64,000 bases of DNA, taken from the NCBI RefSeq assembly GCF_001644605.1, contig NZ_CP011388.1, positions 2,565,001 through 2,629,000 on the forward strand, written 5' to 3'. Source of the stretch: Paenibacillus swuensis (GTDB taxonomy: Bacteria; Bacillota; Bacilli; Paenibacillales; DY6). The notes under the pieces were generated by a model. That model was not told the DNA's origin. It made no database searches and was given only the letters and a program-made list of their open reading frames with translations. Below, piece after piece: positions 31,563 through 43,710 of this stretch. Numbering within the stretch: the stretch's first letter is position 1; every line of letters starts with the position of its first letter. Both the position numbers and the translations under genes were made by a program.

Positions 31563-34500
31563 TTGATGGACGTAAACAACTTCGAATTTATGAAAATTGG
31601 TCTGGCATCGCCTGACAAAATTCGTTCTTGGTCCCGCGGAGAAGTAAAGAAGCCGGAAACGATCAACTACAGAACATTGAAGCCAGAGAAAGAAGGGCTG
31701 TTCTGTGAGAAAATCTTCGGGCCTACGAAGGACTGGGAGTGCCATTGCGGCAAATACAAGCGTGTACGTTATAAAGGTGTCGTCTGTGATCGCTGCGGCG
31801 TTGAAGTAACGCGCGCCAAAGTGCGTCGTGAGCGTATGGGTCATATTGAATTGGCTGCGCCTGTATCTCATATCTGGTATTTCAAAGGGATCCCGAGCAG
31901 AATGGGTCTCGCTCTGGATATGTCGCCAAGATCGCTGGAAGAGATTATTTACTTCGCATCTTATGTTGTAACCGATCCAGGAGATACACCTCTGGAGAAA
32001 AAGCAGCTTCTGTCCGAGAAAGAATATCGCAGTTACCGTGAGAAGTATGGCTATGGATTCCAAGCCGGCATGGGCGCCGAAGCGGTGAAGAAGCTTCTTC
32101 AGGATATTGAGGTCGACAAAGAACTTGAATTCTTGAAAGAGGAACTTCGCACAGCCCAAGGCCAACGCCGTAACCGTGCGATTAAGCGTTTGGAAGTCAT
32201 TGAAGCCTTCCGTAACTCCGGGAATTTCCCGGATTGGATGATTCTCGACGTGTTGCCGGTCATTCCTCCTGAGCTGCGTCCGATGGTTCAGCTAGACGGC
32301 GGACGTTTCGCAACGTCTGACCTTAATGACCTTTATCGTCGTGTGATCAACCGTAATAATCGCTTGAAGCGTTTGCTCGACCTCGGCGCGCCGGATATTA
32401 TCGTGCAGAACGAGAAACGTATGCTTCAAGAAGCGGTTGACGCTTTGATTGACAACGGTCGTCGCGGACGTCCGGTAACGGGTCCGGGTAACAGACCTTT
32501 GAAATCGCTCAGCCACATGCTGAAAGGTAAACAAGGCCGTTTCCGTCAGAACTTGCTGGGTAAACGGGTTGACTACTCCGGTCGTTCCGTTATCGTTGTT
32601 GGTCCTAGCTTGAAGATGTACCAATGCGGTCTTCCTAAAGAGATGGCACTAGAGTTATTCAAGCCTTTCGTTATGAAAGAATTGGTCAACAAAGGCATCG
32701 CGCACAACATCAAGAGCGCGAAGCGCAAAGTAGAACGCGTTTCCCCTGAAGTGTGGGACGTTCTTGAAGAAGTAATCAAGGAGCATCCGGTTCTTCTGAA
32801 CCGCGCACCTACATTGCATAGATTAGGTATTCAGGCGTTTGAACCGATCCTGGTTGAAGGACGCGCCATCAAGCTGCATCCGCTCGTCTGTACCGCCTAC
32901 AACGCGGATTTCGACGGTGACCAAATGGCTGTTCACGTACCTTTGTCCGCGGAAGCTCAAGCTGAAGCCCGTATTCTGATGCTTGCCTCCGGCAACATTC
33001 TGAATCCGAAGGACGGTAAACCGGTTGTAACCCCATCTCAGGATATGGTACTTGGTATCTTCTATCTGACGATGGACAATCCGGAAGCTGCCGGCTCAGG
33101 CATGATTTTCCGTAATGTTAACGAAGCCGTTTCCGCTTACCAACGCGGTACCGCATCGTTGCATGCTCGTGTTGCGATTCCGGTCAGAGCTCTGAACAAA
33201 GAATCTTTCACCGACAAGCAACAAGATGCAATGATCGTCACAACGATCGGTAAAATTATCTTTAACGAGATATTCCCGACGCATTTCCCTTATATTAACG
33301 AGCCAAGTAAGAACAACTTGATTAACGGAACGCCGGATGTATACTTCATCCACGAGAAGGGCGTAAACGTTCGCGAATATATTATGGGTCTTCCGGTTGT
33401 CGGCGGCGTCGGCAAGGATTATGTGGGTAATGTGATTGCGGAATGTTTCCGTATTTACCATACAACACAGACTTCCGTCATTCTCGACAAGATCAAACAA
33501 CTTGGTTTCACGTACTCGACTAAAGCGGGAATCACGGTTGCCGTATCGGACGTTATCGTACCGAAGGAGAAAGACGAGATTCTTCAGGAGTCCGAAGGTA
33601 AGGTTAAAGTCGTTATGAATCAGTACCGTCGCGGTCTGATCACGAACGAAGAGCGTTATGACCGCGTTATCGCGATCTGGAGTAAGACCAAGGATGAGAT
33701 TACAGAAGTATTGCTTAAATCCATGGATCGCTTTAACTCGATCATGATGATGGTTGATTCCAAGGCGCGGGGTAACAAATCGCAGATTACCCAATTGGGC
33801 GGTATGCGTGGTCTGATGGCCAACCCATCCGGTCGTATTATCGAGTTACCGATTAAGTCCAACTTCCGTGAAGGTCTGACGGTTTTGGAATACTTTATCT
33901 CTACGCATGGTGCCCGTAAAGGTTTGGCCGATACAGCCCTGCGTACGGCGGATTCAGGTTACCTGACTCGTCGTCTGGTAGATGTGGCCCAAGACGTTAT
34001 CGTCCGTGAAGAGGATTGCGGTACGGATAAAGGCTTCAGTGTCAGCAAAATTCAAGACGGTAAAGAAGTCATTGAGGATCTGTTCGACCGGATTGAAGGA
34101 CGTTATTCCTTCGAGACGATTCGTCATCCGCAAACTGGCGAAGTTATCGTGAACCGCAACGACCTCATCGATTCCAACAAAGCCGATGAAATTATCGCTG
34201 CAGGCGTAACGAAGCTTTCCATTCGTTCCGTATTGAGCTGCCGCGCGCGACATGGTGTCTGCAAAACTTGTTACGGACGTAACCTGGCTACTGGTAAACA
34301 CGTTGAGATTGGTGAAGCGGTTGGTATTATCGCAGCGCAATCCATCGGTGAGCCGGGAACCCAGCTGACGATGCGTACGTTCCATACCGGCGGTGTAGCC
34401 GGAGACGATATCACGCAAGGTTTGCCGCGTATCCAAGAGTTGTTCGAGGCGCGTAATCCTAAAGGTCAAGCGATCATCACGGAGTTTGACGGTGTTGTTA

Positions 34501-35183
34501 AAGAAATCCGTGAAGCGAAAGACCGCCGTGAGATTGAAATCATTGGTGAAGCCGAATCCAAAGTATACGCTGTTACCTACGGTTCCCGTATTCGCGTAAG
34601 CGAAGGGCAACAAGTGGAAGCAGGAGATGAACTTACGGACGGTTCCATCGATCCGAAAGAAATGCTGCGTATTAAAGGCATCCGCGGCGTTCAGAACTAT
34701 ATTCTTCAAGAAGTACAGCGCGTTTATCGAAACCAGGGTGTTGAGATCAACGACAAGCATATTGAAGTTATGGTTCGCCAGATGTTGCGCAAGATCCGTG
34801 TCATTGATTCCGGTAACACTAAACTTCTGCCGGGCTCCTTTACCGACATTCATGAGTATGAGGAAGCGAACAGAGAAGTGCTGCTTAACGGAGAAGAGCC
34901 TGCCGTGGCTAAACCGGTATTGCTCGGTATCACCAAGGCTTCCCTGGAGACCGACTCCTTCCTGTCTGCGGCTTCCTTCCAAGAGACAACAAGAGTTCTT
35001 ACGGATGCGGCAATCAAGGGCAAGGTGGATCAACTTCTCGGCTTGAAAGAGAATGTTATTATCGGTAAGCTGATTCCTGCGGGTACGGGTATGCACCGTT
35101 ACCGCAATATTAAATTGGCTGATCCGGCCGGCGAAGAGTTGGAATCCGTGGATCCGGAATTAGAAACCGTTACTGTAGAATAG
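31563..35183 (+). CDS. rpoC: RNA polymerase beta' subunit
   Basis: A 1,206-aa catalytic core subunit. The N-terminal zinc site is [20 protein letters not shown], the active-site magnesium motif is [13 protein letters not shown] near residue 448, and the second zinc site includes [14 protein letters not shown] near 900. TTG at 31563 is chosen because GAGGAGGG ends 7 nt upstream and it aligns with the B. subtilis TTG start; ATG 31566 is next in frame. Confidence 0.97.
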   Translation: MMDVNNFEFMKIGLASPDKIRSWSRGEVKKPETINYRTLKPEKEGLFCEKIFGPTKDWECHCGKYKRVRYKGVVCDRCGVEVTRAKVRRERMGHIELAAPVSHIWYFKGIPSRMGLALDMSPRSLEEIIYFASYVVTDPGDTPLEKKQLLSEKEYRSYREKYGYGFQAGMGAEAVKKLLQDIEVDKELEFLKEELRTAQGQRRNRAIKRLEVIEAFRNSGNFPDWMILDVLPVIPPELRPMVQLDGGRFATSDLNDLYRRVINRNNRLKRLLDLGAPDIIVQNEKRMLQEAVDALIDNGRRGRPVTGPGNRPLKSLSHMLKGKQGRFRQNLLGKRVDYSGRSVIVVGPSLKMYQCGLPKEMALELFKPFVMKELVNKGIAHNIKSAKRKVERVSPEVWDVLEEVIKEHPVLLNRAPTLHRLGIQAFEPILVEGRAIKLHPLVCTAYNADFDGDQMAVHVPLSAEAQAEARILMLASGNILNPKDGKPVVTPSQDMVLGIFYLTMDNPEAAGSGMIFRNVNEAVSAYQRGTASLHARVAIPVRALNKESFTDKQQDAMIVTTIGKIIFNEIFPTHFPYINEPSKNNLINGTPDVYFIHEKGVNVREYIMGLPVVGGVGKDYVGNVIAECFRIYHTTQTSVILDKIKQLGFTYSTKAGITVAVSDVIVPKEKDEILQESEGKVKVVMNQYRRGLITNEERYDRVIAIWSKTKDEITEVLLKSMDRFNSIMMMVDSKARGNKSQITQLGGMRGLMANPSGRIIELPIKSNFREGLTVLEYFISTHGARKGLADTALRTADSGYLTRRLVDVAQDVIVREEDCGTDKGFSVSKIQDGKEVIEDLFDRIEGRYSFETIRHPQTGEVIVNRNDLIDSNKADEIIAAGVTKLSIRSVLSCRARHGVCKTCYGRNLATGKHVEIGEAVGIIAAQSIGEPGTQLTMRTFHTGGVAGDDITQGLPRIQELFEARNPKGQAIITEFDGVVKEIREAKDRREIEIIGEAESKVYAVTYGSRIRVSEGQQVEAGDELTDGSIDPKEMLRIKGIRGVQNYILQEVQRVYRNQGVEINDKHIEVMVRQMLRKIRVIDSGNTKLLPGSFTDIHEYEEANREVLLNGEEPAVAKPVLLGITKASLETDSFLSAASFQETTRVLTDAAIKGKVDQLLGLKENVIIGKLIPAGTGMHRYRNIKLADPAGEELESVDPELETVTVE

Positions 35184-35209
35184 ATTTTACTCACTTGCTC
35201 ATATGTAGA

Positions 35210-35241
35210 GTCCGGGCCGAGTTTACATTCTTGGTCCGGAT
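35210..35241 (+). repeat. GTCCGG hairpin after rpoC
   Basis: A 12-bp stem with three G-U pairs joins GTCCGGGCCGAG (35210-35221) and CTTGGTCCGGAT (35230-35241). No T-run follows, so it is not a standard terminator. Confidence 0.75.
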
Positions 35242-35294
35242 TCTGTATGGTAAGTATTACTTTAAGATTAGAGGATAACAATTAGGTAAAGTCC

Positions 35295-35323
35295 TTGACA
35301 CCTTATAGTTGAAATGATAATAT
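35295..35323 (+). promoter_or_regulatory. Promoter of rplGB and the str genes
   Basis: A perfect TTGACA (35295-35300) is 17 bp from TAATAT (35318-35323), within TGATAATAT. The start would be near 35330, about 45 nt before rplGB. Confidence 0.75.
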
Positions 35324-35376
35324 ATCGAAGTGTGCCTAACAGGTTCTCTTCTGTACTTTGGAGGATGTAGCTTTTT

Positions 35377-35628
35377 ATGTCTTATGAAAAAGTAATACAG
35401 AACAGCCGAATCAGCATTGGCACGAAACAGACAATCAGAATGGTGGAGCTTGGTCTTGCCACTGAAGTCTTTGTTGCGAAAGATGCAGATCCTAGGATTA
35501 CGATAAAAGCAATTAATCTCTGCAAGAAGCACGGGGTTAAGGTGACGCAAGTGGATACGATGAAAGCACTCGGTAAAGCTTGCGGTATTGAAGTAGGTGC
35601 CGCTATGGCGGCAGCAGTGAATGAATAA
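35377..35628 (+). CDS. rplGB: L7Ae-family kink-turn RNA-binding protein (RplGB/YbxF)
   Basis: An 83-aa protein of the L7Ae/L30e fold. The family pattern is seen in IGTKQTIRMVELGLATEV, AKDADPR and KACGIEVGAAM. B. subtilis YbxF binds kink-turn RNA and stalk-region ribosomes. GGAGGA precedes the ATG. Position between rpoC and rpsL is standard. Confidence 0.93.
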   Translation: MSYEKVIQNSRISIGTKQTIRMVELGLATEVFVAKDADPRITIKAINLCKKHGVKVTQVDTMKALGKACGIEVGAAMAAAVNE

Positions 35629-35638
35629 CCAAATTAGT

Positions 35639-35702
35639 GTTTTTGTCTGGCGTCAGGTTTGAGAGGATATATCTTCTCGGGCTTCATGACGCTGGCAAAA
35701 AC
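35639..35702 (+). terminator. Long interrupted hairpin between rplGB and rpsL
   Basis: Outer arms GTTTTTG (35639-35645) and CAAAAAC (35696-35702), middle arms GCGTCA and TGACGC, and an inner gagaggat/atcttctc hairpin stack into one 64-nt structure. Four T residues follow. It could be a partial terminator, attenuator or processing site ahead of rpsL. Confidence 0.55.
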
Positions 35703-35783
35703 TTTTCATTTGCTTATTTATGAACCGCCTGGGTCTGTGGGCTTAATGAACTTTTGGTATAATTTGAGGAAGGAGGTGGCGAA

Positions 35784-36206
35784 ATGCCAACTATTAACCA
35801 ACTAGTACGCAAAGGCAGAAAGGCTAAAGTAGTAAAGTCTAAATCTCCTGCGCTACAAAAAGGATTTAACGCTCTAAAACGTGAGGGTACTGAAATCAGC
35901 GCTCCACAGAAACGCGGTGTTTGCACTCGTGTAGGTACTATGACTCCGAAGAAACCGAACTCGGCTCTTCGTAAATATGCCCGTGTACGTTTAACAAACC
36001 GTGTAGAGGTGACTGCTTACATTGGTGGTATCGGTCATAACCTTCAAGAGCATAGCGTTGTATTGATCCGCGGAGGCCGTGTTAAAGATCTTCCGGGTGT
36101 ACGTTACCACATCGTTCGCGGTGCATTGGATACTGCAGGCGTTAACAACCGTATGCAAGCTAGATCCAAATACGGAACGAAGCGTCCTAAAGTTAAGAAG
36201 TCTTAA
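35784..36206 (+). CDS. rpsL: 30S ribosomal protein S12
   Basis: A 140-aa decoding-centre protein. The streptomycin-site lysines are wild type in [11 protein letters not shown] and [19 protein letters not shown] lies before the ATG. First gene of the str group rpsL-rpsG-fusA-tuf. Confidence 0.97.
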   Translation: MPTINQLVRKGRKAKVVKSKSPALQKGFNALKREGTEISAPQKRGVCTRVGTMTPKKPNSALRKYARVRLTNRVEVTAYIGGIGHNLQEHSVVLIRGGRVKDLPGVRYHIVRGALDTAGVNNRMQARSKYGTKRPKVKKS

Positions 36207-36275
36207 TCGTTTTACAGCAATGTGAAACTGAAATTATGAAATGAATTCATTTTTTGAGAAAGGGGGATAACAACT

Positions 36276-36746
36276 ATGCCACGTAAAGGTCCCGTTACTA
36301 AAAGAGACGTATTACCGGATCCGATATACAACAGCAAGCTGGTTACCCGTCTAGTCAACCGTGTTATGATCGACGGTAAGAGAGGTGTCGCTCAAACAAT
36401 TTTGTATGATGCGTTCAACCTGATTCAAGAGCGTACTGGTAAAGAACCGATGGAGGTTTTTGAAAGTGCGATTAAGAACATCATGCCAGTTCTTGAAGTT
36501 AAAGCACGCCGTGTAGGTGGAGCTAACTATCAAGTGCCTATCGAAGTTAAGCCTGAGCGCCGTACTTCCCTAGGTTTGCGTTGGTTGGTAAACTACTCCC
36601 GCAACCGCGGCGAGAAAACCATGGAAGAGCGTCTAGCTGCTGAAATCATTGATGCATCCAATAACACTGGAGCATCCGTGAAGAAGCGTGAAGATACGCA
36701 CAAGATGGCTGAAGCCAACAAAGCGTTCGCTCACTACCGTTGGTAG
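36276..36746 (+). CDS. rpsG: 30S ribosomal protein S7
   Basis: A 156-aa primary 16S-binding protein of the head, next to the E site. The N-terminal [20 protein letters not shown] and the [15 protein letters not shown] block are typical. GAAAGGGGG precedes the ATG. Gap of 69 nt from rpsL. Confidence 0.97.
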   Translation: MPRKGPVTKRDVLPDPIYNSKLVTRLVNRVMIDGKRGVAQTILYDAFNLIQERTGKEPMEVFESAIKNIMPVLEVKARRVGGANYQVPIEVKPERRTSLGLRWLVNYSRNRGEKTMEERLAAEIIDASNNTGASVKKREDTHKMAEANKAFAHYRW

Positions 36747-36834
36747 GATAAGATTACAGAATCGTATCGGTTTACGCCTTTACGTTTCTGATACTTATAT
36801 TTCTTAAAGTGTTAATTTGAAAGGAGACATAATC

Positions 36835-38910
36835 ATGGCTAGAGAGTTCTCCTTGAAAGATACACGTAATATCGGGATCATGGCTCATATTGATGCTGGT
36901 AAGACTACTACCACAGAGCGGATCTTGTTCTACACTGGTCGTACGCATAAGATTGGCGAGGTGCACGAAGGTGCAGCTACCATGGACTGGATGGAGCAAG
37001 AACAGGAGCGCGGAATCACGATCACGTCCGCTGCGACTACCGCTGCTTGGAAGGGTCACCGCATCAATATCATTGATACCCCGGGACACGTTGACTTCAC
37101 AGTTGAAGTTGAACGTTCCCTTCGTGTATTGGACGGGGCTGTAGGTGTATTCAGTGCCAAAGAAGGCGTTGAGCCTCAATCCGAAACCGTTTGGAGACAA
37201 GCGGACCGTTACGGCGTTCCCCGGATCGCATACGTAAACAAGATGGACATCATCGGTGCTGACTTCTTGGCAGTTATCGATCAAATGCGCGACAAACTGG
37301 GTGCAAACGCAGTTGCTATTCAATTGCCGATCGGCGCTGAAGATCAATTCAAAGGCGTTATTGACATCGTTGAAGAGAAAGCGTATATCTACAAAGACGA
37401 TCTTGGTAAAGATGCAGAAGAAGTTGAAATCCCTGCTGAATACAAAGATAAAGTTGCAGAACTTCGTCTTGAACTGATTGAGCGCGTTGCTGAGTTGGAT
37501 GAAGAATTGACAATGAAATACCTTGAAGGCGAAGAATTCACAATTGCTGAAATCAAATCCGCTCTTCGTAAAGGTGTAGTAGAAGTTAAGATCTTCCCAG
37601 TTATCGCGGGCTCTTCATACCGTAACAAAGGTGTTCAACCCATGTTGGATGCTGTTATTGATTACCTGCCGGCTCCCATCGATGTACCTGATATTAAAGG
37701 TCTTCTGGAAGACGGTTCCGAAGAAGTTCGTAAATCTTCCGACGATCAACCGTTCTCCGCGTTGGCGTTCAAGATTATGACGGATCCTTTCGTAGGTAAA
37801 CTAACATTCTTCCGTGTATATTCCGGTGTTCTAAACTCTGGTTCTTATGTGCTTAACGCAACTAAGGGCAAGCGTGAAAGAATCGGTCGTATTCTTCAAA
37901 TGCATGCGAACAGCCGTCAAGAAATTTCCGTCGTATACGCTGGAGATATCGCGTCTGCCGTAGGTTTGAAAGATACAACTACAGGAGACACACTGTGTGA
38001 CGAGAAAAACCCGATTATCTTGGAGTCCATGAACTTCCCAGAGCCGGTAATTTCCGTTGCGATCGAGCCTAAAACTAAAGCTGACCAAGATAAGATGGGT
38101 GTAGCTCTGTCCAAGCTTTCTGAAGAAGATCCTACGTTCCGCGCTCACACGGACGAAGAAACGAATCAAACAATTATCTCCGGTATGGGTGAGCTTCACC
38201 TTGAGATCATCGTTGACCGTATGTTCCGTGAGTTTAAAGTGGAAACAAACGTAGGTAAGCCTCAGGTTGCTTACAGAGAAACGTTCCGTCAGGCAGCTAA
38301 AGTTGAAGGTAAGTTCGTTCGTCAATCCGGTGGCCGTGGTCAATACGGACATTGTTGGGTTGAGTTCGAGCCTCTTGAACCAGGCAGCGGCTTTATCTTT
38401 GAAAGCAAAATCGTCGGTGGTTCGGTTCCTAAAGAATTCGTCGGTCCTGTTCAAGCGGGTATCGAAGAATCCATGAAGAACGGTGTTATCGCTGGCTTCC
38501 CATTGGTTGATATTAAAGCAACTATGGTTGACGGATCTTATCATGATGTCGATTCCTCCGAGATGGCGTTTAAAGTTGCTGGCTCCATGGCGCTTAAAGC
38601 TGCTAAAGAGAAATGTAACCCTTGCCTTCTTGAGCCGATCATGAAAGTTGAAGTTACTGTACCTGAAGAATACATGGGCGATGTAATGGGAATGTTGAAC
38701 TCCCGTCGCGGACGTATCGAAGGTATGGATGCTCGCCATGGCGCGCAAATCATTCGTGCTAAGGTGCCTTTATCCGAAATGTTTGGATATTCCACAACAC
38801 TTCGTTCAGGTACACAAGGCCGTGGTGTATTCTCCATGGAAATCTCTCACTACGAAGAAGTGCCTCGTAACATCGCGGAAGAAATCATCGCGAAAAACAA
38901 AGGCGCATAG
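36835..38910 (+). CDS. fusA: Elongation factor G
   Basis: A 691-aa translocation GTPase. G1 [16 protein letters not shown]3 DTPGHVDF and G4 NKMD are all seen in the first 150 residues; domains II-V are complete. AAAGGAG and the family start [15 protein letters not shown] fix the ATG at 36835 rather than 36817. Second elongation factor gene tuf follows by 123 nt with its own probable promoter. Confidence 0.97.
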   Translation: MAREFSLKDTRNIGIMAHIDAGKTTTTERILFYTGRTHKIGEVHEGAATMDWMEQEQERGITITSAATTAAWKGHRINIIDTPGHVDFTVEVERSLRVLDGAVGVFSAKEGVEPQSETVWRQADRYGVPRIAYVNKMDIIGADFLAVIDQMRDKLGANAVAIQLPIGAEDQFKGVIDIVEEKAYIYKDDLGKDAEEVEIPAEYKDKVAELRLELIERVAELDEELTMKYLEGEEFTIAEIKSALRKGVVEVKIFPVIAGSSYRNKGVQPMLDAVIDYLPAPIDVPDIKGLLEDGSEEVRKSSDDQPFSALAFKIMTDPFVGKLTFFRVYSGVLNSGSYVLNATKGKRERIGRILQMHANSRQEISVVYAGDIASAVGLKDTTTGDTLCDEKNPIILESMNFPEPVISVAIEPKTKADQDKMGVALSKLSEEDPTFRAHTDEETNQTIISGMGELHLEIIVDRMFREFKVETNVGKPQVAYRETFRQAAKVEGKFVRQSGGRGQYGHCWVEFEPLEPGSGFIFESKIVGGSVPKEFVGPVQAGIEESMKNGVIAGFPLVDIKATMVDGSYHDVDSSEMAFKVAGSMALKAAKEKCNPCLLEPIMKVEVTVPEEYMGDVMGMLNSRRGRIEGMDARHGAQIIRAKVPLSEMFGYSTTLRSGTQGRGVFSMEISHYEEVPRNIAEEIIAKNKGA

Positions 38911-38918
38911 AAACGGTT

Positions 38919-38948
38919 TTGCATCCTGCCTCGTGCAGGTAGTATAAT
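38919..38948 (+). promoter_or_regulatory. Probable tuf promoter
   Basis: TTGCAT (38919-38924) and a perfect TATAAT (38943-38948) are 18 bp apart. The start near 38955 would give an 80-nt leader containing the hairpin at 38960-38997. Confidence 0.6.
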
Positions 38949-38959
38949 CGATTCATATA

Positions 38960-38997
38960 GAGTCCGCGCTCAAGCGGTATTCGTAAGAACCGGACTC
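38960..38997 (+). repeat. GAGTCCG hairpin in the tuf leader
   Basis: GAGTCCG (38960-38966) pairs with CGGACTC (38991-38997) over a 24-nt loop. No T-run follows. Its arm sequence echoes hairpins beside rpoB and rpoC. Confidence 0.7.
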
Positions 38998-39033
38998 ACC
39001 CATATTACAAATTATTAAGGAGGCTTTTTCAAA

Positions 39034-40224
39034 ATGGCAAAAGCTAAATTTGAACGTAACAAACCGCACGTTAACATCGGTACGATCGGTCACGTCGATC
39101 ATGGTAAAACTACTCTTACAGCTGCAATCACTACTGTTCTTTCCAAAAGATACGGTGGCGCGGCAGTAGCCTTCGACCAAATCGATAAAGCTCCAGAAGA
39201 GCGCGAGCGCGGTATCACAATCTCCACAGCTCACGTTGAATATGAAACTCCTAACCGTCACTATGCACACGTTGACTGCCCAGGCCATGCCGACTATGTT
39301 AAAAACATGATCACAGGCGCAGCTCAAATGGACGGCGCGATCCTGGTTTGTTCCGCAGCTGACGGCCCAATGCCGCAAACTCGTGAGCACATCCTTCTTT
39401 CCCGCCAAGTAGGCGTACCTTACATCGTTGTATTCCTAAACAAATGCGACATGGTTGAAGACGAAGAGCTTCTAGAACTAGTTGAGATGGAAGTTCGCGA
39501 CCTTCTTAGCGAGTATGAGTTCCCAGGCGACGACACTCCGATCATCCGTGGTTCCGCTCGTGAAGCACTTGCTAATCCAGAAGGCGAATGGGCTGACAAA
39601 ATCATCGAGTTGTTTGAGCAAGTTGACACTTACATCCCAACTCCAGAACGCGACACTGACAAGCCTTTCCTTATGCCTGTCGAGGACGTATTCTCCATCA
39701 CAGGTCGTGGTACAGTTGCTACAGGCCGTGTAGAGCGTGGTGTGGTTAAGGTTTCTGACGAAATCGAAATCGTAGGTATCGCTGAAGAAACTCGTAAATG
39801 TATCGTTACTGGTGTTGAGATGTTCCGTAAACTTCTTGACTCCGCTCAAGCGGGCGACAACATCGGAGCATTGCTTCGTGGTGTAGATCGTAATGATATC
39901 CAACGTGGACAAGTATTGGCTAAACCGGGTTCCGTTAAGCCACACACAAACTTCACAGCTCAAATTTACGTTCTGACTAAAGAAGAGGGTGGCCGTCATA
40001 AGCCTTTCTTCACAGGTTACCGTCCACAGTTCTACTTCCGTACAACTGACGTAACAGGTGTTATCTCCCTTCCAGAAGGTACTGAAATGGTTATGCCAGG
40101 CGACAACATCACAGTAACGGTTGAGCTAATTAACCCAATCGCTATTGAAGATGGTACTCGTTTCGCGATTCGCGAAGGCGGACGTACAGTTGGCGCGGGT
40201 GCGGTTGCATCCATCCAAAAGTAA
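39034..40224 (+). CDS. tuf: Elongation factor Tu
   Basis: A 396-aa GTPase delivering aminoacyl-tRNA. G1 [15 protein letters not shown]3 [16 protein letters not shown] and G4 NKCD are present; domains 2 and 3 are complete to VASIQK. AAGGAGG lies upstream. Codon use looks strongly biased, as expected for a highly expressed gene. Confidence 0.98.
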   Translation: MAKAKFERNKPHVNIGTIGHVDHGKTTLTAAITTVLSKRYGGAAVAFDQIDKAPEERERGITISTAHVEYETPNRHYAHVDCPGHADYVKNMITGAAQMDGAILVCSAADGPMPQTREHILLSRQVGVPYIVVFLNKCDMVEDEELLELVEMEVRDLLSEYEFPGDDTPIIRGSAREALANPEGEWADKIIELFEQVDTYIPTPERDTDKPFLMPVEDVFSITGRGTVATGRVERGVVKVSDEIEIVGIAEETRKCIVTGVEMFRKLLDSAQAGDNIGALLRGVDRNDIQRGQVLAKPGSVKPHTNFTAQIYVLTKEEGGRHKPFFTGYRPQFYFRTTDVTGVISLPEGTEMVMPGDNITVTVELINPIAIEDGTRFAIREGGRTVGAGAVASIQK

Positions 40225-40249
40225 TTTAAACTTCATTTGAAGTTATTGA

Positions 40250-40285
40250 AGAGCTCTTGTCCTAACGGACTGGAGCTTTTCTTTT
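40250..40285 (+). terminator. tuf terminator
   Basis: AGCTCTTGTCC pairs with GGACTGGAGCT (one mismatch, one G-U) across a TAAC loop, then TTTTCTTTT. It closes the str group about 30 nt after tuf. Confidence 0.85.
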
Positions 40286-40370
40286 ATATAGAAGAAACAG
40301 TGATATTTTGAGTCAAATCGGCTTGAAAAGGCCTTCTATGAAAATCCCAAGAAATATATAAACATTTTAC

Positions 40371-40399
40371 TTGCAATGTGCCTAGGAATTATATATAAT
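40371..40399 (+). promoter_or_regulatory. Promoter of the S10-spc-alpha cluster
   Basis: TTGCAA (40371-40376) and a perfect TATAAT (40394-40399) are 17 bp apart. The start near 40406 gives a leader of about 130 nt before rpsJ. It is the only strong promoter I see for the cluster. Confidence 0.85.
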
Positions 40400-40405
40400 A
40401 TTGAC

Positions 40406-40845
<440 letters not shown>

Positions 40846-40912
40846 TCGGTTGACTTTGATTGTATACATGAACATTCTAACTACTAAGTGATAGAGGAAA
40901 AGAGGTGTCAAC

Positions 40913-41539
40913 ATGACAAAGGGTATCTTAGGGAAGAAGCTGGGGATGACTCAAGTTTTTACTCCTGAAGGTTTAGTAATTCCGGTAACTGTAATTGAAG
41001 CTGGTCCATGCGTAGTTCTTCAAAAGAAAGACCTGGAGAATGACGGATACGAAGCGGTTCAATTAGGTTTCTCCGATAAGAAAGCAAACAAAGCTATTAA
41101 GCCAGAGTTGGGCCATGCGAAGAAAGCTGGTACAACACCTAAGCGCTACATTCGCGAATTCCGCGGAATCAACCTTGCAGATTATGAAATTGGCCAAGAG
41201 GTTAAAGCTGATCTGTTTGAAGTTGGCGAATATGTTGACGTTACTGGTACTTCCAAAGGTAAAGGCTTTGCCGGCGTTATCAAACGTTGGAACCAAAGCA
41301 CGGGCCCAATGTCTCACGGTTCCCGTTACCACCGCGGTCCAGGTTCCATGGGTTCCATCCAAGCTAACCGTGTACCGAAAGGTAAACGCCTGCCAGGACA
41401 CATGGGTTCCGAAACCATTACGATCCAAAACCTCGAAGTTGTTAAAATTGACGCTGAGCGCAACGTAATCCTTGTTAAGGGTTCGATCCCAGGTCCGAAA
41501 AACAGCTACGTGAACGTTAAAACTACAACGAAAAACTAA
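40913..41539 (+). CDS. rplC: 50S ribosomal protein L3
   Basis: A 208-aa protein reaching the peptidyl-transferase centre. [16 protein letters not shown] and the FAGVIKRW and [14 protein letters not shown] loop are present. AAGAGGTG precedes the ATG. Confidence 0.97.
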   Translation: MTKGILGKKLGMTQVFTPEGLVIPVTVIEAGPCVVLQKKDLENDGYEAVQLGFSDKKANKAIKPELGHAKKAGTTPKRYIREFRGINLADYEIGQEVKADLFEVGEYVDVTGTSKGKGFAGVIKRWNQSTGPMSHGSRYHRGPGSMGSIQANRVPKGKRLPGHMGSETITIQNLEVVKIDAERNVILVKGSIPGPKNSYVNVKTTTKN

Positions 41540-41564
41540 GAACGAAAGAAAGGAGGATTCCTAA

Positions 41565-42188
41565 ATGCCGAAAGTAACGCTTTTTAATGTAAGTGGTAAA
41601 GAGGTTGGCGACATCGAGCTTGCCGATTCCGTCTTCGGAATTACACCGAACACTTATGTACTTCATGACGCGGTAGTTTCTCAACAAGCTTCCCTGCGCC
41701 GTGGTACACACAAAACTAAAGGTCGCTCCGAAGTACGCGGAGGCGGACGTAAACCTTGGAAACAAAAAGGTACTGGTCGCGCCCGTCAAGGTAGCATCCG
41801 TGCTCCTCAATGGAAAGGCGGCGGTATCGTTTTCGGACCGACACCTCGCAGCTACGGCTTCAAACTTCCTAAAAAAGTTCGCCGTCTTGCGATTAAATCC
41901 GCATTGTCTTCGAAAGTGATCGACAACGAGATCATCGTATTAGATCAACTGACAATGAACGCGCCGAAAACTAAAGAATTCACTGCGATTCTTAACAACC
42001 TGAATGTTGCTCGTAAAGCATTGGTAGTTACAGCTACTTATGAAGACAATGTTGCATTGTCCGCACGTAACATCCCTGGTATTAAGTTTGTAACAGCTGA
42101 AGGAATCAACGTCCTGGATGTATTGGTTTATGACAAACTAATCATCACTAAGGACGCAGTAGCGAAGGTAGAGGAGGTGCTTGCGTAA
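41565..42188 (+). CDS. rplD: 50S ribosomal protein L4
   Basis: A 207-aa exit-tunnel protein. The long loop with [19 protein letters not shown] (about residues 63-81) lines the tunnel and shows no obvious macrolide-resistance change. AAGGAGG precedes the ATG. The stop overlaps rplW by one base (TAATG). Confidence 0.97.
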   Translation: MPKVTLFNVSGKEVGDIELADSVFGITPNTYVLHDAVVSQQASLRRGTHKTKGRSEVRGGGRKPWKQKGTGRARQGSIRAPQWKGGGIVFGPTPRSYGFKLPKKVRRLAIKSALSSKVIDNEIIVLDQLTMNAPKTKEFTAILNNLNVARKALVVTATYEDNVALSARNIPGIKFVTAEGINVLDVLVYDKLIITKDAVAKVEEVLA

Positions 42189-42478
42189 TGAAAAATCCTC
42201 GTGATATTATCAAGCGCCCTGTAATTACGGAACGCACAAGCGAAATGATGAACGACAGAAAATATGTCTTCGAAGTTGAAATGCGTGCAAACAAAACCGA
42301 AATCAAACTGGCGATCGAGTCGATCTTCAAAGTGAAGGTTACAGATGTTAACACACTGAGAATGGCTGCGAAACCTAAGAGATACGGTAAATATTCCGGT
42401 TACACTTCCGAATGGAAGAAAGCGATCGTAACACTGAGCGAAGACAGCAAAGCTCTAGAATTCTTCGAGACTGTATAA
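42188..42478 (+). CDS. rplW: 50S ribosomal protein L23
   Basis: A 96-aa protein at the tunnel exit, docking site for trigger factor and SRP. RDIIKRPVITERTSEMM at the N-terminus is typical. Translationally coupled to rplD by TAATG; GAGGAGG lies inside the end of rplD. Confidence 0.96.
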   Translation: MKNPRDIIKRPVITERTSEMMNDRKYVFEVEMRANKTEIKLAIESIFKVKVTDVNTLRMAAKPKRYGKYSGYTSEWKKAIVTLSEDSKALEFFETV

Positions 42479-42507
42479 TAAATTCTTAAAGTAAGGAGGG
42501 AATCCAC

Positions 42508-43338
42508 GTGCCAATTAAAAAGTATAAACCGACATCGCCAGCTCGTCGCGCTATGTCCGTGTCCACTTTTGAAGAAATTACAACAAGCACACCCGAGAAA
42601 TCGTTGCTTGCGCCGTTAAGCAAAAAAGCCGGCCGTAACAACATGGGTAAAATTACAGTTCGTCACCAAGGCGGCGGACACAAACGTAAATACCGTATCA
42701 TCGACTTCAAGCGTACTAAAGATGGAATTCCAGGCCGCGTTGCTACAGTTGAGTACGATCCAAACCGTACTTCTAACATCGCCCTGATCCACTACGCTGA
42801 CGGTGAGAAGAGATATATCCTTGCTCCTAAGGGTCTTAAAGTAGGCGACGAAGTAATGTCCGGACCTACAGCTGATATCAAAATCGGTAACTGCCTAGCA
42901 ATGGAGAACATTCCCGTCGGTACAGTTATCCACAACATCGAGTTGAAGCCAGGCAAAGGCGGCCAATTGGTTCGCGCTGCAGGTACTGAAGCTCAACTTC
43001 TTGGTAAAGAAGAAAAGTACGTAACAGTTCGTCTGACTTCCGGCGAAGTTCGTAAAATCCTTAAAGTTTGCCGCGCTACGATCGGATCTGTCGGTAACGA
43101 AGATCACGAGCTAGTGAAAATCGGTAAAGCTGGTCGCTCCCGCTGGTTGGGTCAACGTCCAGAAGTCCGCGGTGTTGTCATGAACCCTAACGATCACCCA
43201 CACGGTGGTGGTGAAGGCCGTGCTCCAATCGGTCGTAAATCTCCTATGTCTCCATGGGGTAAACCGACACTTGGTTACAAAACACGTAAAAAAGGCAAAT
43301 CTTCTGATAAATACATCGTTCGTCGTCGCACGAAATAA
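42508..43338 (+). CDS. rplB: 50S ribosomal protein L2
   Basis: A 276-aa core protein near the peptidyl-transferase centre. [20 protein letters not shown] and the [17 protein letters not shown] segment with its conserved histidine are seen. It starts at GTG after AAGGAGGG. Confidence 0.97.
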   Translation: MPIKKYKPTSPARRAMSVSTFEEITTSTPEKSLLAPLSKKAGRNNMGKITVRHQGGGHKRKYRIIDFKRTKDGIPGRVATVEYDPNRTSNIALIHYADGEKRYILAPKGLKVGDEVMSGPTADIKIGNCLAMENIPVGTVIHNIELKPGKGGQLVRAAGTEAQLLGKEEKYVTVRLTSGEVRKILKVCRATIGSVGNEDHELVKIGKAGRSRWLGQRPEVRGVVMNPNDHPHGGGEGRAPIGRKSPMSPWGKPTLGYKTRKKGKSSDKYIVRRRTK

Positions 43339-43392
43339 GGAACACCTGATCGGTAATCGATTAGGAATCGTTGTTTGAAGGGAGGACAAAAT

Positions 43393-43671
43393 ATGGGACG
43401 CAGTCTTAAAAAAGGACCTTTCATCGACGCTTACTTGCTGAAAAAAGTTGAAGTTATGAACGAAGCCAGCAAGAAAGCCGTTATCAAAACATGGTCTCGT
43501 CGTTCGACGATTTTCCCTCAGTTTGTCGGTAACACTTTCGGTGTTTACGACGGCCGCAAGCACGTGCCGGTTTATGTAACTGAGGATATGGTAGGACACA
43601 AACTAGGTGAATTCGCACCTACTCGTACGTACAAAGGTCATGATGATGATCGCAAGACAGGCAAGAGATAA
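43393..43671 (+). CDS. rpsS: 30S ribosomal protein S19
   Basis: A 92-aa head protein. [19 protein letters not shown] is the family start; GGGAGG precedes the ATG at 43393, so the TTG at 43375 is rejected. [20 protein letters not shown] is conserved. Confidence 0.96.
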   Translation: MGRSLKKGPFIDAYLLKKVEVMNEASKKAVIKTWSRRSTIFPQFVGNTFGVYDGRKHVPVYVTEDMVGHKLGEFAPTRTYKGHDDDRKTGKR

Positions 43672-43710
43672 TAAACGTAACTTCTTATATGTTTGAGAGG
43701 AGGTAATACA

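Noticed and set aside
35758-35763. TATAAT with extended TG just before rpsL
   Set aside because: A start from it would fall on the ribosome site about 15 nt before the rpsL ATG, leaving almost no leader, and no -35 is visible.
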